From the NCBI GenBank assembly GCA_014804245.1, contig JAAVAE010000022.1, positions 1 through 39,671 of the forward strand: DNA of 39,671 nt, written 5' to 3'. The notes beneath the pieces are model-generated. The model did not search any database. It saw only the letters and a program-made list of their open reading frames with translations, and had not been told where the DNA came from. Shown here one piece after another: positions 9,207-20,084 of the stretch. A program made the position numbers and the translations under genes. This stretch comes from Lachnospiraceae bacterium (lineage in GTDB: Bacteria > Bacillota > Clostridia > Lachnospirales > Lachnospiraceae). Within the stretch, counting starts at the first letter, position 1, and each line of letters begins with the position of its first letter.

Positions 9207-12200
9207 TTATTCTTCGCTGATTTCTTCCATCATTTCTTCTGCGTCATCTTCCAAGACATCTTCTGTGATTTCCTCCGGAATTTCTTCCATCACTTCATCG
9301 TCTGCACCGATTTCCTCGTCAAAAGAAATATCTGCGTCCTCTTCCATATCAAGGTCGATTGTACCCATCAGATCATTGTCTGTGGAAAGTCTTGTATTGC
9401 GGTAACGCTTCATTCCTGTTCCTGCCGGAATCAGCTTACCGATAATGACATTTTCCTTAAGACCGATCAGCGGATCGCTCTTACCCTTAATTGCAGCTTC
9501 TGTCAGTACTTTAGTGGTCTCCTGGAAGGATGCTGCAGATAAGAAGGAGTTGGTAGCAAGTGCTGCCTTAGTGATTCCAAGCATGACCTGCTTGCCATCT
9601 GCAGGTTCTTTGCCTTCTGCAATCAGTCTCTCATTGATATCTTCATATTCAAGCACATCCACCAGTGTTCCGGGAAGGAAATCTGTATCTCCGTTATTCT
9701 CGATCCTGATCTTCTTCAGCATCTGACGGACGATTACTTCAATATGCTTATCACTGATATCAACACCCTGCAGGCGGTACACTCTCTGTACTTCGCGGAG
9801 CATATAATCCTGAACGGCACGAATACCCTTAATCTTTAACAGATCGTGAGGATTTACACTACCTTCTGTCAGTTCATCACCGGCTTCAAGCACAGCACCG
9901 TCTACAATCTTAATTCTTGAACCGTAAGGAATCAAATATGCCTTTGACTCTCCGGTTTCATTGTTCGTAATGACGATCTCACGCTTCTTCTTCGTATCCT
10001 TGATCGTTGCCACACCGCCGAATTCAGCGATAATTGCAAGTCCCTTAGGCTTTCTTGCCTCAAACAATTCCTCTACACGGGGAAGACCCTGCGTAATGTC
10101 ATCACCGGCAACGCCGCCTGTATGGAAGGTACGCATGGTAAGCTGTGTACCCGGTTCACCGATAGACTGTGCTGCAATAATTCCGACAGCCTCACCTACC
10201 TGAACTGCTTCGCCAGTTGCCATGTTAGCACCGTAACATTTTGCACAGATACCGATGTGGGAGCGGCAGGTAAGAATCGTACGAATCTTCACTTTCTCAA
10301 TAGGCTCACCCTTTTCATCTACACCTACGCTTAAGATCTTTGCTGCACGGCTCGGCGTAATCATATGATTGTGTTTTACGATAAGGTTTCCATCTCTATC
10401 CTTAATATCCTCACAGGAATATCTTCCTGTAATCCTGTCTTTCAGACCTTCAATTGTCTCTTTTCCATCCATGAAAGCAGACACCCACATACCCGGGATT
10501 TCTTCCTTACCTTCCATACAGTCAACTTCGCGGATAATCAGTTCCTGTGATACGTCAACCATACGTCTTGTAAGATAACCGGAGTCAGCGGTACGAAGGG
10601 CCGTATCGGACAGACCCTTACGTGCACCGTGTGCGGACATGAAGTATTCCAGTACGTCCAGTCCTTCACGGAAGTTTGACTTGATGGGCAATTCAATGGT
10701 TCTACCGGTTGTATCCGCCATCAGTCCACGCATGCCAGCAAGCTGCTTAATCTGCTGGTTAGAACCACGGGCGCCGGAGTCAGCCATCATAAAGATGTTG
10801 TTATACTTATCCAGCCCTGCAAGCAGCACATCTGTCAGCTTCTTATCTGTTTCATTCCATGTTTCAACAACTGCACGGTATCTTTCTTCCTCTGTGATCA
10901 GACCACGCCTGAAGTTCTGGGAAATCTTATCTACCGTTGCCTGTGCCTCGTCTAACATTTCCTGCTTCTGTGCAGGCACCGTCATATCTGAAATGGAAAC
11001 GGTCATTGCCGCCCTTGTGGAATACTTATAGCCTGTAGACTTAATTAAATCCAGTACCTCTGCTGTTACAGAAGCCCCATGTGTATTGATGACTTTTTCA
11101 AGGATCTGCTTTAACTGCTTTTTGCCAACATGGAAATCCACTTCAGGCAAAAGTAGATTCTCCGGCTTACTTCTATCCACGTATCCTAAATCCTGAGGAA
11201 GGATTTCATTGAAAAGGAAACGTCCAAGAGTAGACTCTACAATGCCGGATACTTCGTTGCCTTCTGCGTTCTTCCTTGATACTCTGACTTTTATTCTGGA
11301 ATGAAGCGTACATGCGCCATTTTCATATGCAAGAATGGCTTCATTCACACTCTTGAAAAATCTGCCTTCACCTGTTGCCCCGGGTCTTTCTTGGGTCAGA
11401 TAGTAGATACCAAGCACCATATCCTGCGAAGGAACGGCAACCGGTCCGCCATCTGAAGGCTTTAACAGGTTATTGGGTGACAAAAGAAGGAATCGGCATT
11501 CTGCCTGTGCTTCCACGGAAAGGGGAAGATGCACCGCCATCTGGTCACCATCGAAGTCGGCATTGAACGCTGTACACACAAGGGGATGCAGCTTAATTGC
11601 CTTACCTTCTACCAAAATAGGTTCAAATGCCTGAATACCAAGTCTGTGCAGTGTAGGAGCACGGTTCAGCATAACAGGATGCTCTCTGATTACCTCTTCC
11701 AGCACATCCCAGACCTGTGTATCAAGTCTTTCTACCAATTTCTTTGCATTCTTTATATTTTGAGAAATTCCTCTTGCTACCAGTTCTTTCATAACAAAAG
11801 GCTTAAATAACTCAATTGCCATCTCTTTAGGAAGACCGCACTGATAAATCTTAAGTTCCGGTCCTACCACGATAACGGAACGTCCTGAATAGTCAACACG
11901 CTTACCCAACAGGTTCTGACGGAAACGTCCTGATTTACCTTTCAGCATATCGGACAGTGACTTAAGCGCCCTGTTGCCAGGTCCTGTTACCGGTCTGCCT
12001 CTTCTGCCGTTATCGATCAGCGCATCAACCGCTTCCTGAAGCATTCTCTTTTCATTGCGGACGATAATATCAGGCGCCCCCAACTCCAGAAGTCTCTTAA
12101 GACGGTTATTACGGTTAATGATTCTTCTATATAAATCATTGAGGTCTGAGGTTGCAAAACGACCTCCATCCAACTGTACCATAGGACGTAAATCAGGCGG

Positions 12201-12923
12201 AATGACCGGAATCGCATCCATGATCATCCATGACGGCTCATTCCCAGACTCCCGGAAAGCTTCTACTACTTCCAGTCTTTTAATGATCCTTGCTCTCTTC
12301 TGTCCAGTGGATTCCTTAAGACCTGTTTTAAGTTCCTCGCCTTCCGTTTCAAGGTCGATTGCCTGAAGCAATTCCTTAATTGCTTCTGCGCCCATGCCTA
12401 CACGGAATCTGCTTCCCCAGGCTTCTCTTGCATCCTGATATTCCTTTTCGGATAAAACCTGCTTGTATTCCAAATCAGTATCACCTTTATCCAGAACAAT
12501 ATATGATGCAAAATACAATACCTTTTCAAGCACTCTGGGTGATAAATCCAAAATCAGACCCATACGGCTGGGAATCCCTTTAAAATACCAGATATGAGAT
12601 ACAGGAGCAGCAAGCTCTATATGTCCCATTCGTTCTCTGCGGACACTTGCTTTCGTGACTTCTACACCACAACGGTCGCAGACAACACCTTTATATCTGA
12701 TTTTCTTATATTTACCACAATGACACTCCCAGTCCTTGCTGGGGCCGAAAATCTTTTCACAGAACAGGCCGTCCTTTTCCGGCTTCAATGTCCTGTAGTT
12801 GATGGTTTCAGGCTTTAGAACCTCGCCTCTTGACCATTCTCTGATTTTCTCAGGTGATGCTAAACCAATCCTGATGGCATCAAATGTCATCGGCTGATAT
12901 ACTTCTTGCTTTGTTTCTGACAT
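9207..12923 (-). CDS. rpoC: RNA polymerase subunit beta'
   Basis: Beta' (1238 aa) forms the clamp and much of the active centre of RNA polymerase. Visible landmarks are the N-terminal zinc-binding CHCGKYK...[10 protein letters not shown], the catalytic [12 protein letters not shown] with its three aspartates, the trigger-loop region ([16 protein letters not shown] and following) and [28 protein letters not shown]. The C-terminus is a long acidic tail (about 45 residues rich in Glu and Asp). The start [10 protein letters not shown] at 12923 is chosen: AAAGGAG is 13 bases upstream. The ATG four codons earlier sits only 1 base from that site, and a frame extension from TTG overlaps the rpoB end without a site. 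Co-transcribed with rpoB, gap 50 bp. Confidence 0.97.
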   Translation of the reverse strand: MSETKQEVYQPMTFDAIRIGLASPEKIREWSRGEVLKPETINYRTLKPEKDGLFCEKIFGPSKDWECHCGKYKKIRYKGVVCDRCGVEVTKASVRRERMGHIELAAPVSHIWYFKGIPSRMGLILDLSPRVLEKVLYFASYIVLDKGDTDLEYKQVLSEKEYQDAREAWGSRFRVGMGAEAIKELLQAIDLETEGEELKTGLKESTGQKRARIIKRLEVVEAFRESGNEPSWMIMDAIPVIPPDLRPMVQLDGGRFATSDLNDLYRRIINRNNRLKRLLELGAPDIIVRNEKRMLQEAVDALIDNGRRGRPVTGPGNRALKSLSDMLKGKSGRFRQNLLGKRVDYSGRSVIVVGPELKIYQCGLPKEMAIELFKPFVMKELVARGISQNIKNAKKLVERLDTQVWDVLEEVIREHPVMLNRAPTLHRLGIQAFEPILVEGKAIKLHPLVCTAFNADFDGDQMAVHLPLSVEAQAECRFLLLSPNNLLKPSDGGPVAVPSQDMVLGIYYLTQERPGATGEGRFFKSVNEAILAYENGACTLHSRIKVRVSRKNAEGNEVSGIVESTLGRFLFNEILPQDLGYVDRSKPENLLLPEVDFHVGKKQLKQILEKVINTHGASVTAEVLDLIKSTGYKYSTRAAMTVSISDMTVPAQKQEMLDEAQATVDKISQNFRRGLITEEERYRAVVETWNETDKKLTDVLLAGLDKYNNIFMMADSGARGSNQQIKQLAGMRGLMADTTGRTIELPIKSNFREGLDVLEYFMSAHGARKGLSDTALRTADSGYLTRRMVDVSQELIIREVDCMEGKEEIPGMWVSAFMDGKETIEGLKDRITGRYSCEDIKDRDGNLIVKHNHMITPSRAAKILSVGVDEKGEPIEKVKIRTILTCRSHIGICAKCYGANMATGEAVQVGEAVGIIAAQSIGEPGTQLTMRTFHTGGVAGDDITQGLPRVEELFEARKPKGLAIIAEFGGVATIKDTKKKREIVITNNETGESKAYLIPYGSRIKIVDGAVLEAGDELTEGSVNPHDLLKIKGIRAVQDYMLREVQRVYRLQGVDISDKHIEVIVRQMLKKIRIENNGDTDFLPGTLVDVLEYEDINERLIAEGKEPADGKQVMLGITKAALATNSFLSAASFQETTKVLTEAAIKGKSDPLIGLKENVIIGKLIPAGTGMKRYRNTRLSTDNDLMGTIDLDMEEDADISFDEEIGADDEVMEEIPEEITEDVLEDDAEEMMEEISEE

Positions 12924-12973
12924 CGCTATATCCATGCTCCTTTCAACGTCTTGACACAACTTCCGGCTGTTTA

Positions 12974-15900
12974 TCAATCAAACGATTCAGAAGAGAGCAC
13001 TTCCTCGAACTCTTCCTCATCAAAACCTTCATCCAGATCTTCCTCTTCATCAGCACTCACAAGTTCACCGCTGTCCTCATCGAATTCCTGCTGCTGATAT
13101 CCCATGGAGCTGAGAGATTCCTTCTCGTAGTCATAATTCTTGTCATTTCCCTCAATCTCATAACGATAATCAGTATCACCATAATCAATGGTTTCCATGA
13201 TTTCAACTTCTGTGTTGTCATCACGCAGGACGCGCACATCAAGACCCAGAGACTGCAATTCTTTGAGCAATACCTTAAAGGACTCAGGAATACCCGGCTC
13301 AGGAATATTGTCGCCCTTGATGATTGCTTCATAGGTCTTTACACGTCCCACCACATCATCAGACTTCACAGTCAGAATTTCCTGAAGCGTATAGGATGCA
13401 CCATATGCCTCTAACGCCCATACTTCCATTTCTCCGAAACGCTGTCCGCCGAACTGGGCTTTACCACCTAAAGGCTGCTGGGTAACCAATGAGTAAGGAC
13501 CTGTGGAACGCGCATGGATCTTATCATCAACCAGATGATGGAGCTTTAAGTAATGCATGTGTCCTATGGTTACCGGGCTGTCAAAGTACTCACCCGTTCT
13601 GCCGTCGCGAAGTCTTACCTTACCGTCTCTGGAAATCGGAACGCCTTTCCAAAGTTCTCTGTGGTCGCGGTTTGTATATAAATATTCCATTACTTCCGGG
13701 AGAAGTTCTTCTTTATGCTTTGCTTCAAACTCTTCCCAGCTTAAGTTTACATAATCATTGGCAAGATCCAATGTATCCATGATATCATCTTCATTTGCGC
13801 CGTCGAAGACAGGAGTTGCCACGTTAAATCCAAGTGCTTTTGCTGCCAATGACAAGTGAATTTCCAATACCTGTCCAATGTTCATACGGGAAGGCACGCC
13901 CAGCGGATTCAAAACAATGTCAAGAGGGCGGCCATTCGGCAGATAAGGCATATCTTCTACCGGAAGAACACGGGAAACAACACCCTTGTTACCATGACGT
14001 CCAGCCATCTTGTCACCAACAGAAATCTTTCTCTTCTGCGCAATATAAATACGAACTGCCTGATTCACACCAGGAGAAAGTTCATCGCCATTTTCTCTCG
14101 TGAACACCTTTGCATCCACGATGATACCATACTCTCCGTGAGGTACTTTAAGGGAAGTGTCTCTTACTTCTCTTGCCTTTTCACCGAAGATTGCGCGAAG
14201 CAGTCTTTCCTCGGCGGTCAGTTCTGTTTCTCCCTTAGGAGTAACCTTACCAACCAGAATATCGCCGGCACGAACCTCAGCACCGATTCGGATAATACCT
14301 CTCTCATCCAGATCTTTTAATGCATCATCACCGACACCCGGAACATCTCTTGTAATTTCTTCCGGTCCCAACTTGGTATCTCTTGCTTCTGCCTCATATT
14401 CTTCAATGTGTACAGAAGTATATACATCCTCCTGTACCAGTCTTTCGCTCAAAAGAACTGCGTCCTCGTAATTATAACCTTCCCAGGTCATAAAACCAAT
14501 CAGCGGGTTCTTTCCTAAAGCCAGTTCTCCTTCGGAAGTGGAGGGACCGTCTGCAATCACCTGACCAGCTTCCACATGTTCACCCTTAAATACAATGGGT
14601 TTCTGATTGTAACAGTTAGACTGATTGCTTCGTGAAAATTTCGTCAGACGGAATTCCATCTTTTCACCATCATCACAACTCATCCTGATCAGCTTTGAGG
14701 AAACATAATCAATTGTACCTGCCTTTTTGGCAACCACGCAGACACCCGAATCCACAGCTGCCTTGGGTTCCATACCAGTTCCTACAACAGGTGCTTCCGT
14801 CGTAAGAAGCGGAACTGCCTGACGCTGCATGTTGGATCCCATCAGCGCACGGTTCGCATCATCATTCTCCAGGAAAGGAATGAGTGCCGTTGCCACTGAA
14901 AATACCATCTTAGGAGATACGTCCATATAATCGAACATTGCCTTAGGATATTCGGACGTCTCCTCTTTATAACGACCGGACACTGTATTTCTTACAAAAT
15001 GCCCTTGTTCATCCAGTGCCTCATTTGCCTGTGCCACATGATAGTTATCTTCTTCGTCTGCCGTCATGTAAACCACTTCATCTGTAACCTTGGGATTTAC
15101 CGGGTCAGTTTTATCTATTTTACGATAAGGTGCTTCTACAAAACCATATTCATTAATCCTTGCATAGGAAGCAAGTGAGTTGATCAGACCGATGTTGGGT
15201 CCTTCAGGCGTCTCAATAGGACACATTCTTCCATAGTGAGAGTAGTGAACGTCACGTACCTCAAATCCGGCACGGTCTCTGGAAAGACCACCGGGACCTA
15301 ATGCCGAAAGACGTCTCTTATGCGTCAATTCACCCAATGGATTGTTCTGATCCATAAACTGGGACAACTGGGAGGAACCGAAAAATTCCTTCACCGCAGC
15401 CTGTACCGGTTTAATATTGATGAGTACCTGCGGAGATATTTCTTCCGCGTCATGAGTGGTCATTCTCTCACGGACAACTCTTTCCAATCTGGAAAGACCT
15501 ATTCTATACTGGTTCTGCAGCAGCTCGCCTACCGCACGAATACGTCTGTTGCCCAAATGATCGATATCATCGTCATTGCCAATCCCATATTCAAGATGAA
15601 TATTGTAATTGATGGATGCCAGAATATCTTCCTTTGTGATATGTTTAGGAATCAATTCATGTACATTCTTTTTAATAGCATCTGCAAGCGCCTCCGGATC
15701 CTCGCTGAACTCTTCAAGAATCTGTGCAAGCACCGGATAATAAACATGTTCTGTGATGCCCAGTTCTCTGGGATTACACTCAACAAAGTTGGTGATGTCT
15801 ACCATCATATTAGAAATAATCTTTACATTTCTTTCTTCTGTCTGAATGTACACATATGGAATTGCTGCATTCTGAATCTGATCTGCCAGTTCAGCAGTCA

Positions 15901-16840
15901 CTTTGGTACCTGCTGCTGCCAGCACCTCACCCGTAAGTGTGTCTACCACATCCTCAGCCAGGACATGGTGTCTGATCCTGTTTCTGAATGCGAGCTTTTT
16001 ATTGAATTTATATCTGCCTACTTTCGCCAAATCATATCTTCTGGGGTCGAAGAACATTGCATTAATAAGGCTTTCTGCACTTTCAACGCTTAAAGGTTCA
16101 CCGGGGCGGATTTTTTTGTACAACTCTAAAAGACCTTCCTGATAATTCGTAGAAACGTCTTTGGAAAAGCTGGCTTCAATCTTAGGTTCATCTCCGAACA
16201 GTTCCCTGATCTCATCATTCGTGCCTACGCCAAGCGCTCTTATGAGAACAGTAATCGGAACCTTTCTGGTTCTGTCAACACGTACATAAAAAATATCATT
16301 GGAATCCGTTTCGTATTCAAGCCACGCGCCGCGGTTAGGAATAACCGTAGAGGAAAATAACCTCTTACCAATCTTATCATGACTGATTGCATAATAAATG
16401 CCTGGGGAACGAACCAACTGACTTACGATAACACGTTCAGCTCCATTAATAACAAATGTACCAGTCTCCGTCATCAGCGGAAGATCTCCCATGAAGATCT
16501 CATGTTCACTGATTTCTTCTTTCTCCTTATTATAGAGACGTACCTTGACCTTCAGGGGAGCTGCATAGGTTGCATCCCGCTCCTTACATTTTTCGATGGA
16601 ATATTTCACTTCGTCTTCACACAGTTCAAAATCCACGAACTCAAGACTTAAATGACCGCTGTAATCCGCAATCGGTGAAATATCATCAAATACTTCCTTA
16701 AGGCCTTCTTCCAGAAACCACTTGTAGGAATCCTTCTGAACCTCAATCAGGTTCGGCATCTCCAGAACCTCTTTCTGCCGTGAATAACTCATACGCATGT
16801 TCTTGCCTGCGGCAATGGAACGTATCCTGTTCTTTTCCAT
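12974..16840 (-). CDS. rpoB: RNA polymerase subunit beta
   Basis: Beta (1288 aa) forms the other jaw of the RNA polymerase catalytic core. The rifampicin region [25 protein letters not shown] is present in wild-type form, written here in two adjacent segments: [13 protein letters not shown] and [12 protein letters not shown]. The active-site segments [11 protein letters not shown] and [24 protein letters not shown] are intact. The protein ends with an acidic tail ([18 protein letters not shown]), as in its partner beta'. It is transcribed from its own promoter 83 bp upstream of the ATG, behind a terminator that closes the rplJL unit, so rpoBC is not forced to follow ribosomal protein transcription. 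Confidence 0.98.
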   Translation of the reverse strand: MEKNRIRSIAAGKNMRMSYSRQKEVLEMPNLIEVQKDSYKWFLEEGLKEVFDDISPIADYSGHLSLEFVDFELCEDEVKYSIEKCKERDATYAAPLKVKVRLYNKEKEEISEHEIFMGDLPLMTETGTFVINGAERVIVSQLVRSPGIYYAISHDKIGKRLFSSTVIPNRGAWLEYETDSNDIFYVRVDRTRKVPITVLIRALGVGTNDEIRELFGDEPKIEASFSKDVSTNYQEGLLELYKKIRPGEPLSVESAESLINAMFFDPRRYDLAKVGRYKFNKKLAFRNRIRHHVLAEDVVDTLTGEVLAAAGTKVTAELADQIQNAAIPYVYIQTEERNVKIISNMMVDITNFVECNPRELGITEHVYYPVLAQILEEFSEDPEALADAIKKNVHELIPKHITKEDILASINYNIHLEYGIGNDDDIDHLGNRRIRAVGELLQNQYRIGLSRLERVVRERMTTHDAEEISPQVLINIKPVQAAVKEFFGSSQLSQFMDQNNPLGELTHKRRLSALGPGGLSRDRAGFEVRDVHYSHYGRMCPIETPEGPNIGLINSLASYARINEYGFVEAPYRKIDKTDPVNPKVTDEVVYMTADEEDNYHVAQANEALDEQGHFVRNTVSGRYKEETSEYPKAMFDYMDVSPKMVFSVATALIPFLENDDANRALMGSNMQRQAVPLLTTEAPVVGTGMEPKAAVDSGVCVVAKKAGTIDYVSSKLIRMSCDDGEKMEFRLTKFSRSNQSNCYNQKPIVFKGEHVEAGQVIADGPSTSEGELALGKNPLIGFMTWEGYNYEDAVLLSERLVQEDVYTSVHIEEYEAEARDTKLGPEEITRDVPGVGDDALKDLDERGIIRIGAEVRAGDILVGKVTPKGETELTAEERLLRAIFGEKAREVRDTSLKVPHGEYGIIVDAKVFTRENGDELSPGVNQAVRIYIAQKRKISVGDKMAGRHGNKGVVSRVLPVEDMPYLPNGRPLDIVLNPLGVPSRMNIGQVLEIHLSLAAKALGFNVATPVFDGANEDDIMDTLDLANDYVNLSWEEFEAKHKEELLPEVMEYLYTNRDHRELWKGVPISRDGKVRLRDGRTGEYFDSPVTIGHMHYLKLHHLVDDKIHARSTGPYSLVTQQPLGGKAQFGGQRFGEMEVWALEAYGASYTLQEILTVKSDDVVGRVKTYEAIIKGDNIPEPGIPESFKVLLKELQSLGLDVRVLRDDNTEVEIMETIDYGDTDYRYEIEGNDKNYDYEKESLSSMGYQQQEFDEDSGELVSADEEEDLDEGFDEEEFEEVLSSESFD

Positions 16841-16922
16841 TAACTATTCACCCCGTTCTTTATGATTTGATGAAGCAACTATATTGCTAAAATGCATAAC
16901 ACACCACAATAGTGCACTATCC

Positions 16923-16951
16923 ATTCTACTACAAACGGGAAATTGCGTCAA
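16923..16951 (-). promoter_or_regulatory. sigma-A promoter of rpoBC
   Basis: Minus strand: TTGACG (16946-16951), 17 bases, TAGAAT (16923-16928). It lies downstream of the two structured repeats and gives an untranslated leader of about 75 bases. Confidence 0.8.
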
Positions 16952-17018
16952 GAAACATTTTTCCGTTTTGGAAAATTTTTGAAAAAAGAGTTACTTTTTA
17001 CACTATGACCAGCGTGAC

Positions 17019-17156
17019 GCTCTGAGAGGATAAATAATCCAACGTCGCCGCGCTCCCGCTCCGCAAAAAGCGTAGCAGACGCTAGACTCGAAAAAACCTC
17101 GTCAAGCGCTGACGCTTTTTGAGGGGCTCCTTATGGATTATTTATCCTCTCAGAGC
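17019..17156 (+). repeat. Structured 138-bp repeat, copy 1
   Basis: The element has two perfect 22-bp inverted arms (17019-17040 and 17135-17156) around a 94-bp interior. Inside, CAAAAAGCGT (17064-17073) pairs with ACGCTTTTTG (17112-17121), and smaller stems nest within. The interior is very similar to that of copy 2 in the opposite orientation. Arms differ from copy 2 at 8 of 22 positions, with both strands of the stem changed together. No reading frame fits. It may be a miniature mobile element, or a structured RNA or cruciform element. The 639-bp gap between rpoB and rplL holds only these repeats, a promoter and a terminator. Confidence 0.85.
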
Positions 17157-17228
17157 TGTGTTTCGGCTGCCTGGTGAATAATAGTGAACATTATGTTACA
17201 CTTACTTTGCAGGCTAGCCGATAACGTA

Positions 17229-17366
17229 GCACAGGACAGGTAAATATTCCATAAGGAGTCCCTGTAAAAACGTCAGCGCTTGGCGAGGTTCCTCACGAGC
17301 CTAGCGTCTGCTACGTTTTTACGGAGCGGGAGCGCGACGACGTTGGAATATTTACCTGTCCTGTGC
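17229..17366 (-). repeat. Structured 138-bp repeat, copy 2 (inverted)
   Basis: Same design as copy 1 on the other strand: perfect 22-bp arms (17229-17250 and 17345-17366), a 94-bp interior and inner stem GTAAAAACGT / ACGTTTTTAC (17264-17273 with 17313-17322). The arm sequence differs from copy 1, sharing mainly the TAAATAnTCC end. A 72-bp spacer separates the copies. Because they are inverted, the pair could also fold onto each other. Confidence 0.85.
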
Positions 17367-17393
17367 GGACTCCTTGACTCCCCCATGAAAAGT

Positions 17394-17435
17394 AAAAAAC
17401 AGACTATGCACTGCTTAATGCAAATGCACAGCCTG
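17394..17435 (-). terminator. Terminator downstream of rplL
   Basis: Minus strand: CAGGCTGTGCA pairs with TGCATAGTCTG (11 pairs, two G-U in RNA), then TTTTTT. It begins about 45 bp after the rplL stop. Confidence 0.8.
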
Positions 17436-17479
17436 TCTATATGATTTTAAGTAAGATCGTTCCGATTACTCCGAAGCAA

Positions 17480-17857
17480 TTACTTCAATGTAACCTTAGC
17501 GCCTTCTGCTTCCAGTTTAGCCTTGATATCATCAGCTTCTTCCTTGGATGCGCCTTCCTTTAATGTCTTAGGAGCTGCATCTACAAGATCCTTAGCTTCC
17601 TTCAGGCCAAGACCTGTAGCTTCACGAACAACTTTGATAACTTTAACCTTGTTAGGACCAACTTCTGTCAGTTCTACGTCAAACTCTGTCTTCTCTTCTG
17701 CTGCTGCACCTGCATCACCAGCTGCTGCTGCAACTACAACGCCTGCTGCTGCAGATACGCCGAATTCTTCTTCACAAGCTTTTACAAGATCATTTAATTC
17801 TAATACTGTTAACTCTTTGATAGCGTCGATAAATTCCTGTGTGGATAACTTTGCCAT
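17480..17857 (-). CDS. rplL: 50S ribosomal protein L7/L12
   Basis: L7/L12 (125 aa) forms the flexible stalk that recruits translational GTPases. An N-terminal dimerisation helix ([30 protein letters not shown]) here splits as [13 protein letters not shown] and [17 protein letters not shown], followed by an Ala-rich hinge (about 35-52) and the C-terminal domain with [20 protein letters not shown]. The start at 17857 has GGAGG 8 bases upstream; an upstream in-frame extension starting MGNNETL is rejected. It follows rplJ by 78 bp, and a terminator closes the unit. Confidence 0.97.
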   Translation of the reverse strand: MAKLSTQEFIDAIKELTVLELNDLVKACEEEFGVSAAAGVVVAAAAGDAGAAAEEKTEFDVELTEVGPNKVKVIKVVREATGLGLKEAKDLVDAAPKTLKEGASKEEADDIKAKLEAEGAKVTLK

Positions 17858-17935
17858 TTTCATTTCCTCCATTTTATTATTGTTTGATTCAAATTTTAAT
17901 GTTTCATTGTTTCCCATCCTGCATCGGATAGGAGA

Positions 17936-18487
17936 TTACTCTGCTGCGGGCGCCTCCTCTGCAGGTGCTTCTTCAGCTGCTGCCGGTGCTTCGCATTCGC
18001 TTGCTCCGCCTTTTTCTGCCAGCTGGTTCAGGACACGAGCGAAGTTTGTAATAGGAGACTGGATGCTTCCAAGTAACTTGGAGAGCAATTCTTCCCTTGA
18101 AGGAACCTTTGCGATTTCTGCAATTCCTGCTGCATCATATGCTGCGCCTTCAACAATACCGCCCTTGACTTCCAGCTTGGGTGCCTCCTTTGCAAATTTG
18201 CAGAGGACTCTTGCGGGAGCTGTTGCATCTGTTGTAGAGATTGCAATTGCGCTGGGACCTTCCAGATAAGGTGTAAGGCTTTCGCAATCAGTTCCCTTAA
18301 ATGCGAAATTCATCATTGTATTCTTGTAAACCTTGTAAGTAATGCCTGCTTCACGAAGCTGCTTACGAAGATTGGTATCCTGTTCTACTGTAAGTCCACG
18401 ATAATCAACAAGAACAACAGACTGCGCATCTTTGATGCTGGCGGAAATCTCTTCAACGATAGGTTGTTTCAATTCAACTTTTGCCAC
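17936..18487 (-). CDS. rplJ: 50S ribosomal protein L10
   Basis: L10 (183 aa) anchors the L7/L12 dimers at the base of the stalk. It begins with GTG preceded by AGGAGG at 8 bases, then VELKQPIVEEISASIKDAQS and the family motif VVLVDYRGLTVEQDTNLRKQ. The C-terminal L12-binding helix is followed by an Ala/Glu-rich tail (EAPAAAEEAPAEEAPAAE) that makes it slightly longer than common L10. Expression is under an L10 leader with an attenuator, the classical autoregulation by the L10-L12 complex. Confidence 0.97.
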   Translation of the reverse strand: MAKVELKQPIVEEISASIKDAQSVVLVDYRGLTVEQDTNLRKQLREAGITYKVYKNTMMNFAFKGTDCESLTPYLEGPSAIAISTTDATAPARVLCKFAKEAPKLEVKGGIVEGAAYDAAGIAEIAKVPSREELLSKLLGSIQSPITNFARVLNQLAEKGGASECEAPAAAEEAPAEEAPAAE

Positions 18488-18661
18488 TTTCTTTACCTCC
18501 TGTTAGATTTTGGTGCCGATAGGAGTTAAAAATGCCCTTCCAAAGACGGAAGGGCAGAATCTGTCATGCATAAACTCTTCTCCTCGGTAGGCGGTACGCT
18601 TACGCCCTCATATGTACAAGACATTTCGGGCACCTACTGTCTTCGGCATGGTCAAATGACC
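18488..18661 (-). ncRNA. Ribosomal protein L10 leader
   Basis: The 5' leader of rplJL. On the minus strand it shows the conserved strings of the firmicute L10 leader: CCGAAGACAGTAGGTG near the 5' end and CCTACCGAGG later, which pair to form the kink-turn region bound by L10(L12)4. An attenuator hairpin follows, then the rplJ ribosome site. Confidence 0.85.
18528..18555 (-). terminator. Attenuator in the L10 leader
   Basis: Perfect stem GCCCTTCC / GGAAGGGC (18548-18555 with 18534-18541), 6-base loop, followed on the minus strand by ATTTTT. It lies between the L10 leader core and rplJ, so it can stop transcription before the gene. Confidence 0.85.
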
Positions 18662-18667
18662 TTTTCT

Positions 18668-18696
18668 AAAATACCACATGATATGGCTCATGTCAA
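18668..18696 (-). promoter_or_regulatory. sigma-A promoter of rplJL
   Basis: Minus strand: TTGACA (18691-18696), 17 bases, TATTTT (18668-18673), just before the L10 leader. The -35 begins only 11 bp before the end of the capA-like gene. Confidence 0.75.
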
Positions 18697-18706
18697 TAAA
18701 ATCTTT

Positions 18707-19999
18707 TTAATTTTTGTTCACAAATCCTTCTTCATCAATACGCACATCTGGCGACAGTTCCCGCATATAGGCAAGTATTCTTTCTTTATCTGTCCCATAT
18801 GCCAAATCTGTTCTGCAGTCTGACTGGATCGCAGGAAGAAACTGAAATGATTCAAGACCTTGCTGTCCTATCGTCACCTTTACCATCCCTGTATCCAATG
18901 TCTTTGAATTAAACCAGAAATTTCCCATGCTGTAGATTACCGGGGTATCTCCAAAATAAGCGATGCCCTGCAGGCAGTGGGGATGATCTCCTATGATCAA
19001 ATCCGCCCCTGCTTCGGCAATCTTCGGCGCCTGCTCAAGCTGTGCCCAATCCTGCTCCGCCTGGTTTTCCGTTCCCCAGTGAATGTAAACGATAACAAAA
19101 TCGCTTTTTTCTTTTGCATCAGCAACAATCTGATACAATTTGTCGGGGTTCCAGCACCGAAATACCCCCGCACTGTTCTCCGTGGCGCCTTTCGTATCCG
19201 GATTATCCAGCCTTTCTATCTGTGTAGCCGCCACCACCGCAATCTTCATATCGTTCACAATGAAATAAAGCGGCGCTGATGCTTCCTCAAGATTCCTGCC
19301 CGCTCCCACCTGTGGTATTCCAGCATTCATCAGTGTATCCAAAGTGTCCAGAAGTCCCACTTCTCCAAAGTCATAAATATGATTATTGGCAAGCACCGCC
19401 ACATCCACTCCCATATCCTCAAGATAGGATACTGTATTCGTGTCTGCGCGGAAGGTAAAAGTCTTGTCTTCGGTAGGAGTCCCTCTATCCGTAAACGGGA
19501 ACTCATTATTTGCCACCAGAATATCCACATCCCTCATCTGTGCAAGCATTGCTTCTGATATTCCGTTTTCTATGGTCGCTCCCCGCCTTAACAGATTTGC
19601 CATGATTGCATACTCATCATCCAGCAGGAAATCTCCCACGAATCCAAAAGTCACTGTATCCTGCGCACTGCTCTCCCATGCAAGAATGTTGTTTGCCTTC
19701 CTATATTCTTCATCCGAAAGTTCTGCTGCATAGCGGGAGATTGATTCGGCAATTTCCTCTTCCGGCTCCTGCGGTACCTCTTCCGGAGCAGCCCAGAAAT
19801 TCACCTGCCCCATAATGCCGGGTCCATTTTCATCCCTCGTCCCCGATATAAGAATTCTCGCGATCATCATTCCCGCAATGCCAACCGACAGCACTACACA
19901 CAATGTAAGCAAAAAAGCAGCAGCCGGTCTGACCGTGTGCCTTGCTCCGCCATTCCTTCTATTCACTTTTGAAATCTGCTTCTTTGATTTTCTTTTCAT
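18707..19999 (-). CDS. CapA-family metallophosphoesterase-like membrane-anchored protein
   Basis: CapA/PgsA-type proteins resemble metallophosphoesterases and take part in poly-gamma-glutamate or capsule anchoring and export, though many members are uncharacterised. Starting at ATG 19999 (MKRKSKK), a basic N-terminus is followed by one hydrophobic anchor (about residues 26-48), then an acidic linker (EEVPQEPEEEIAE). The CapA domain follows, with GFVGDFLLDD, NNEFPFT, LANNHIYDFGE, YIHWGTE, IIGDHPHCLQG and YSMGNFWF. It is therefore predicted outside the membrane. No good Shine-Dalgarno is seen; ATGs at 20017 and 20026 are alternatives. It interrupts the usual rplA-rplJ junction and is bordered by a terminator upstream. 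Confidence 0.85.
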   Translation of the reverse strand: MKRKSKKQISKVNRRNGGARHTVRPAAAFLLTLCVVLSVGIAGMMIARILISGTRDENGPGIMGQVNFWAAPEEVPQEPEEEIAESISRYAAELSDEEYRKANNILAWESSAQDTVTFGFVGDFLLDDEYAIMANLLRRGATIENGISEAMLAQMRDVDILVANNEFPFTDRGTPTEDKTFTFRADTNTVSYLEDMGVDVAVLANNHIYDFGEVGLLDTLDTLMNAGIPQVGAGRNLEEASAPLYFIVNDMKIAVVAATQIERLDNPDTKGATENSAGVFRCWNPDKLYQIVADAKEKSDFVIVYIHWGTENQAEQDWAQLEQAPKIAEAGADLIIGDHPHCLQGIAYFGDTPVIYSMGNFWFNSKTLDTGMVKVTIGQQGLESFQFLPAIQSDCRTDLAYGTDKERILAYMRELSPDVRIDEEGFVNKN

Positions 20000-20035
20000 A
20001 TTGACAGAATAACACATTCTGCCCATTATGCAAAT

Positions 20036-20065
20036 AGAACCGTTCCTCAAAAGAGAAACGGTTCT
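20036..20065 (-). terminator. Hairpin terminator downstream of rplA
   Basis: Inverted repeat AGAACCGTT / AACGGTTCT with an A-rich inner part (CCTCAAAAGAG). It lies about 20 bp past the rplA stop. The U-tract on the minus strand is weak (ATTTG), so termination may be partial. Confidence 0.6.
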
Positions 20066-20084
20066 TATTTTTATCCAGTTCAGA

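Noticed and set aside
12924-12977. 18-codon N-terminal extension of rpoC from TTG
   Set aside because: No ribosome site; the family start [10 protein letters not shown] is further in, and the extension overlaps the rpoB stop.
15320-16093. 257-codon open frame on the plus strand opposite rpoB
   Set aside because: It is the antisense shadow of a well conserved gene, with Cys/His/Ile-rich composition and no ribosome site.
17019-17366. CRISPR array or tRNA-like structures in the rplL-rpoB gap
   Set aside because: Only two copies, inverted, with long arms; no spacers of regular length, and no cloverleaf or CCA end.
17858-17917. 20-codon extension of L7/L12
   Set aside because: The extension covers the ribosome site GGAGG; L12 begins MAKLSTQEF in related species.
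17523-18269. 248-codon plus-strand frame opposite rplL and rplJ
   Set aside because: Ala/Ser-rich mirror of the Ala-rich hinge and tail of L12 and L10; it spans two real genes in antisense.
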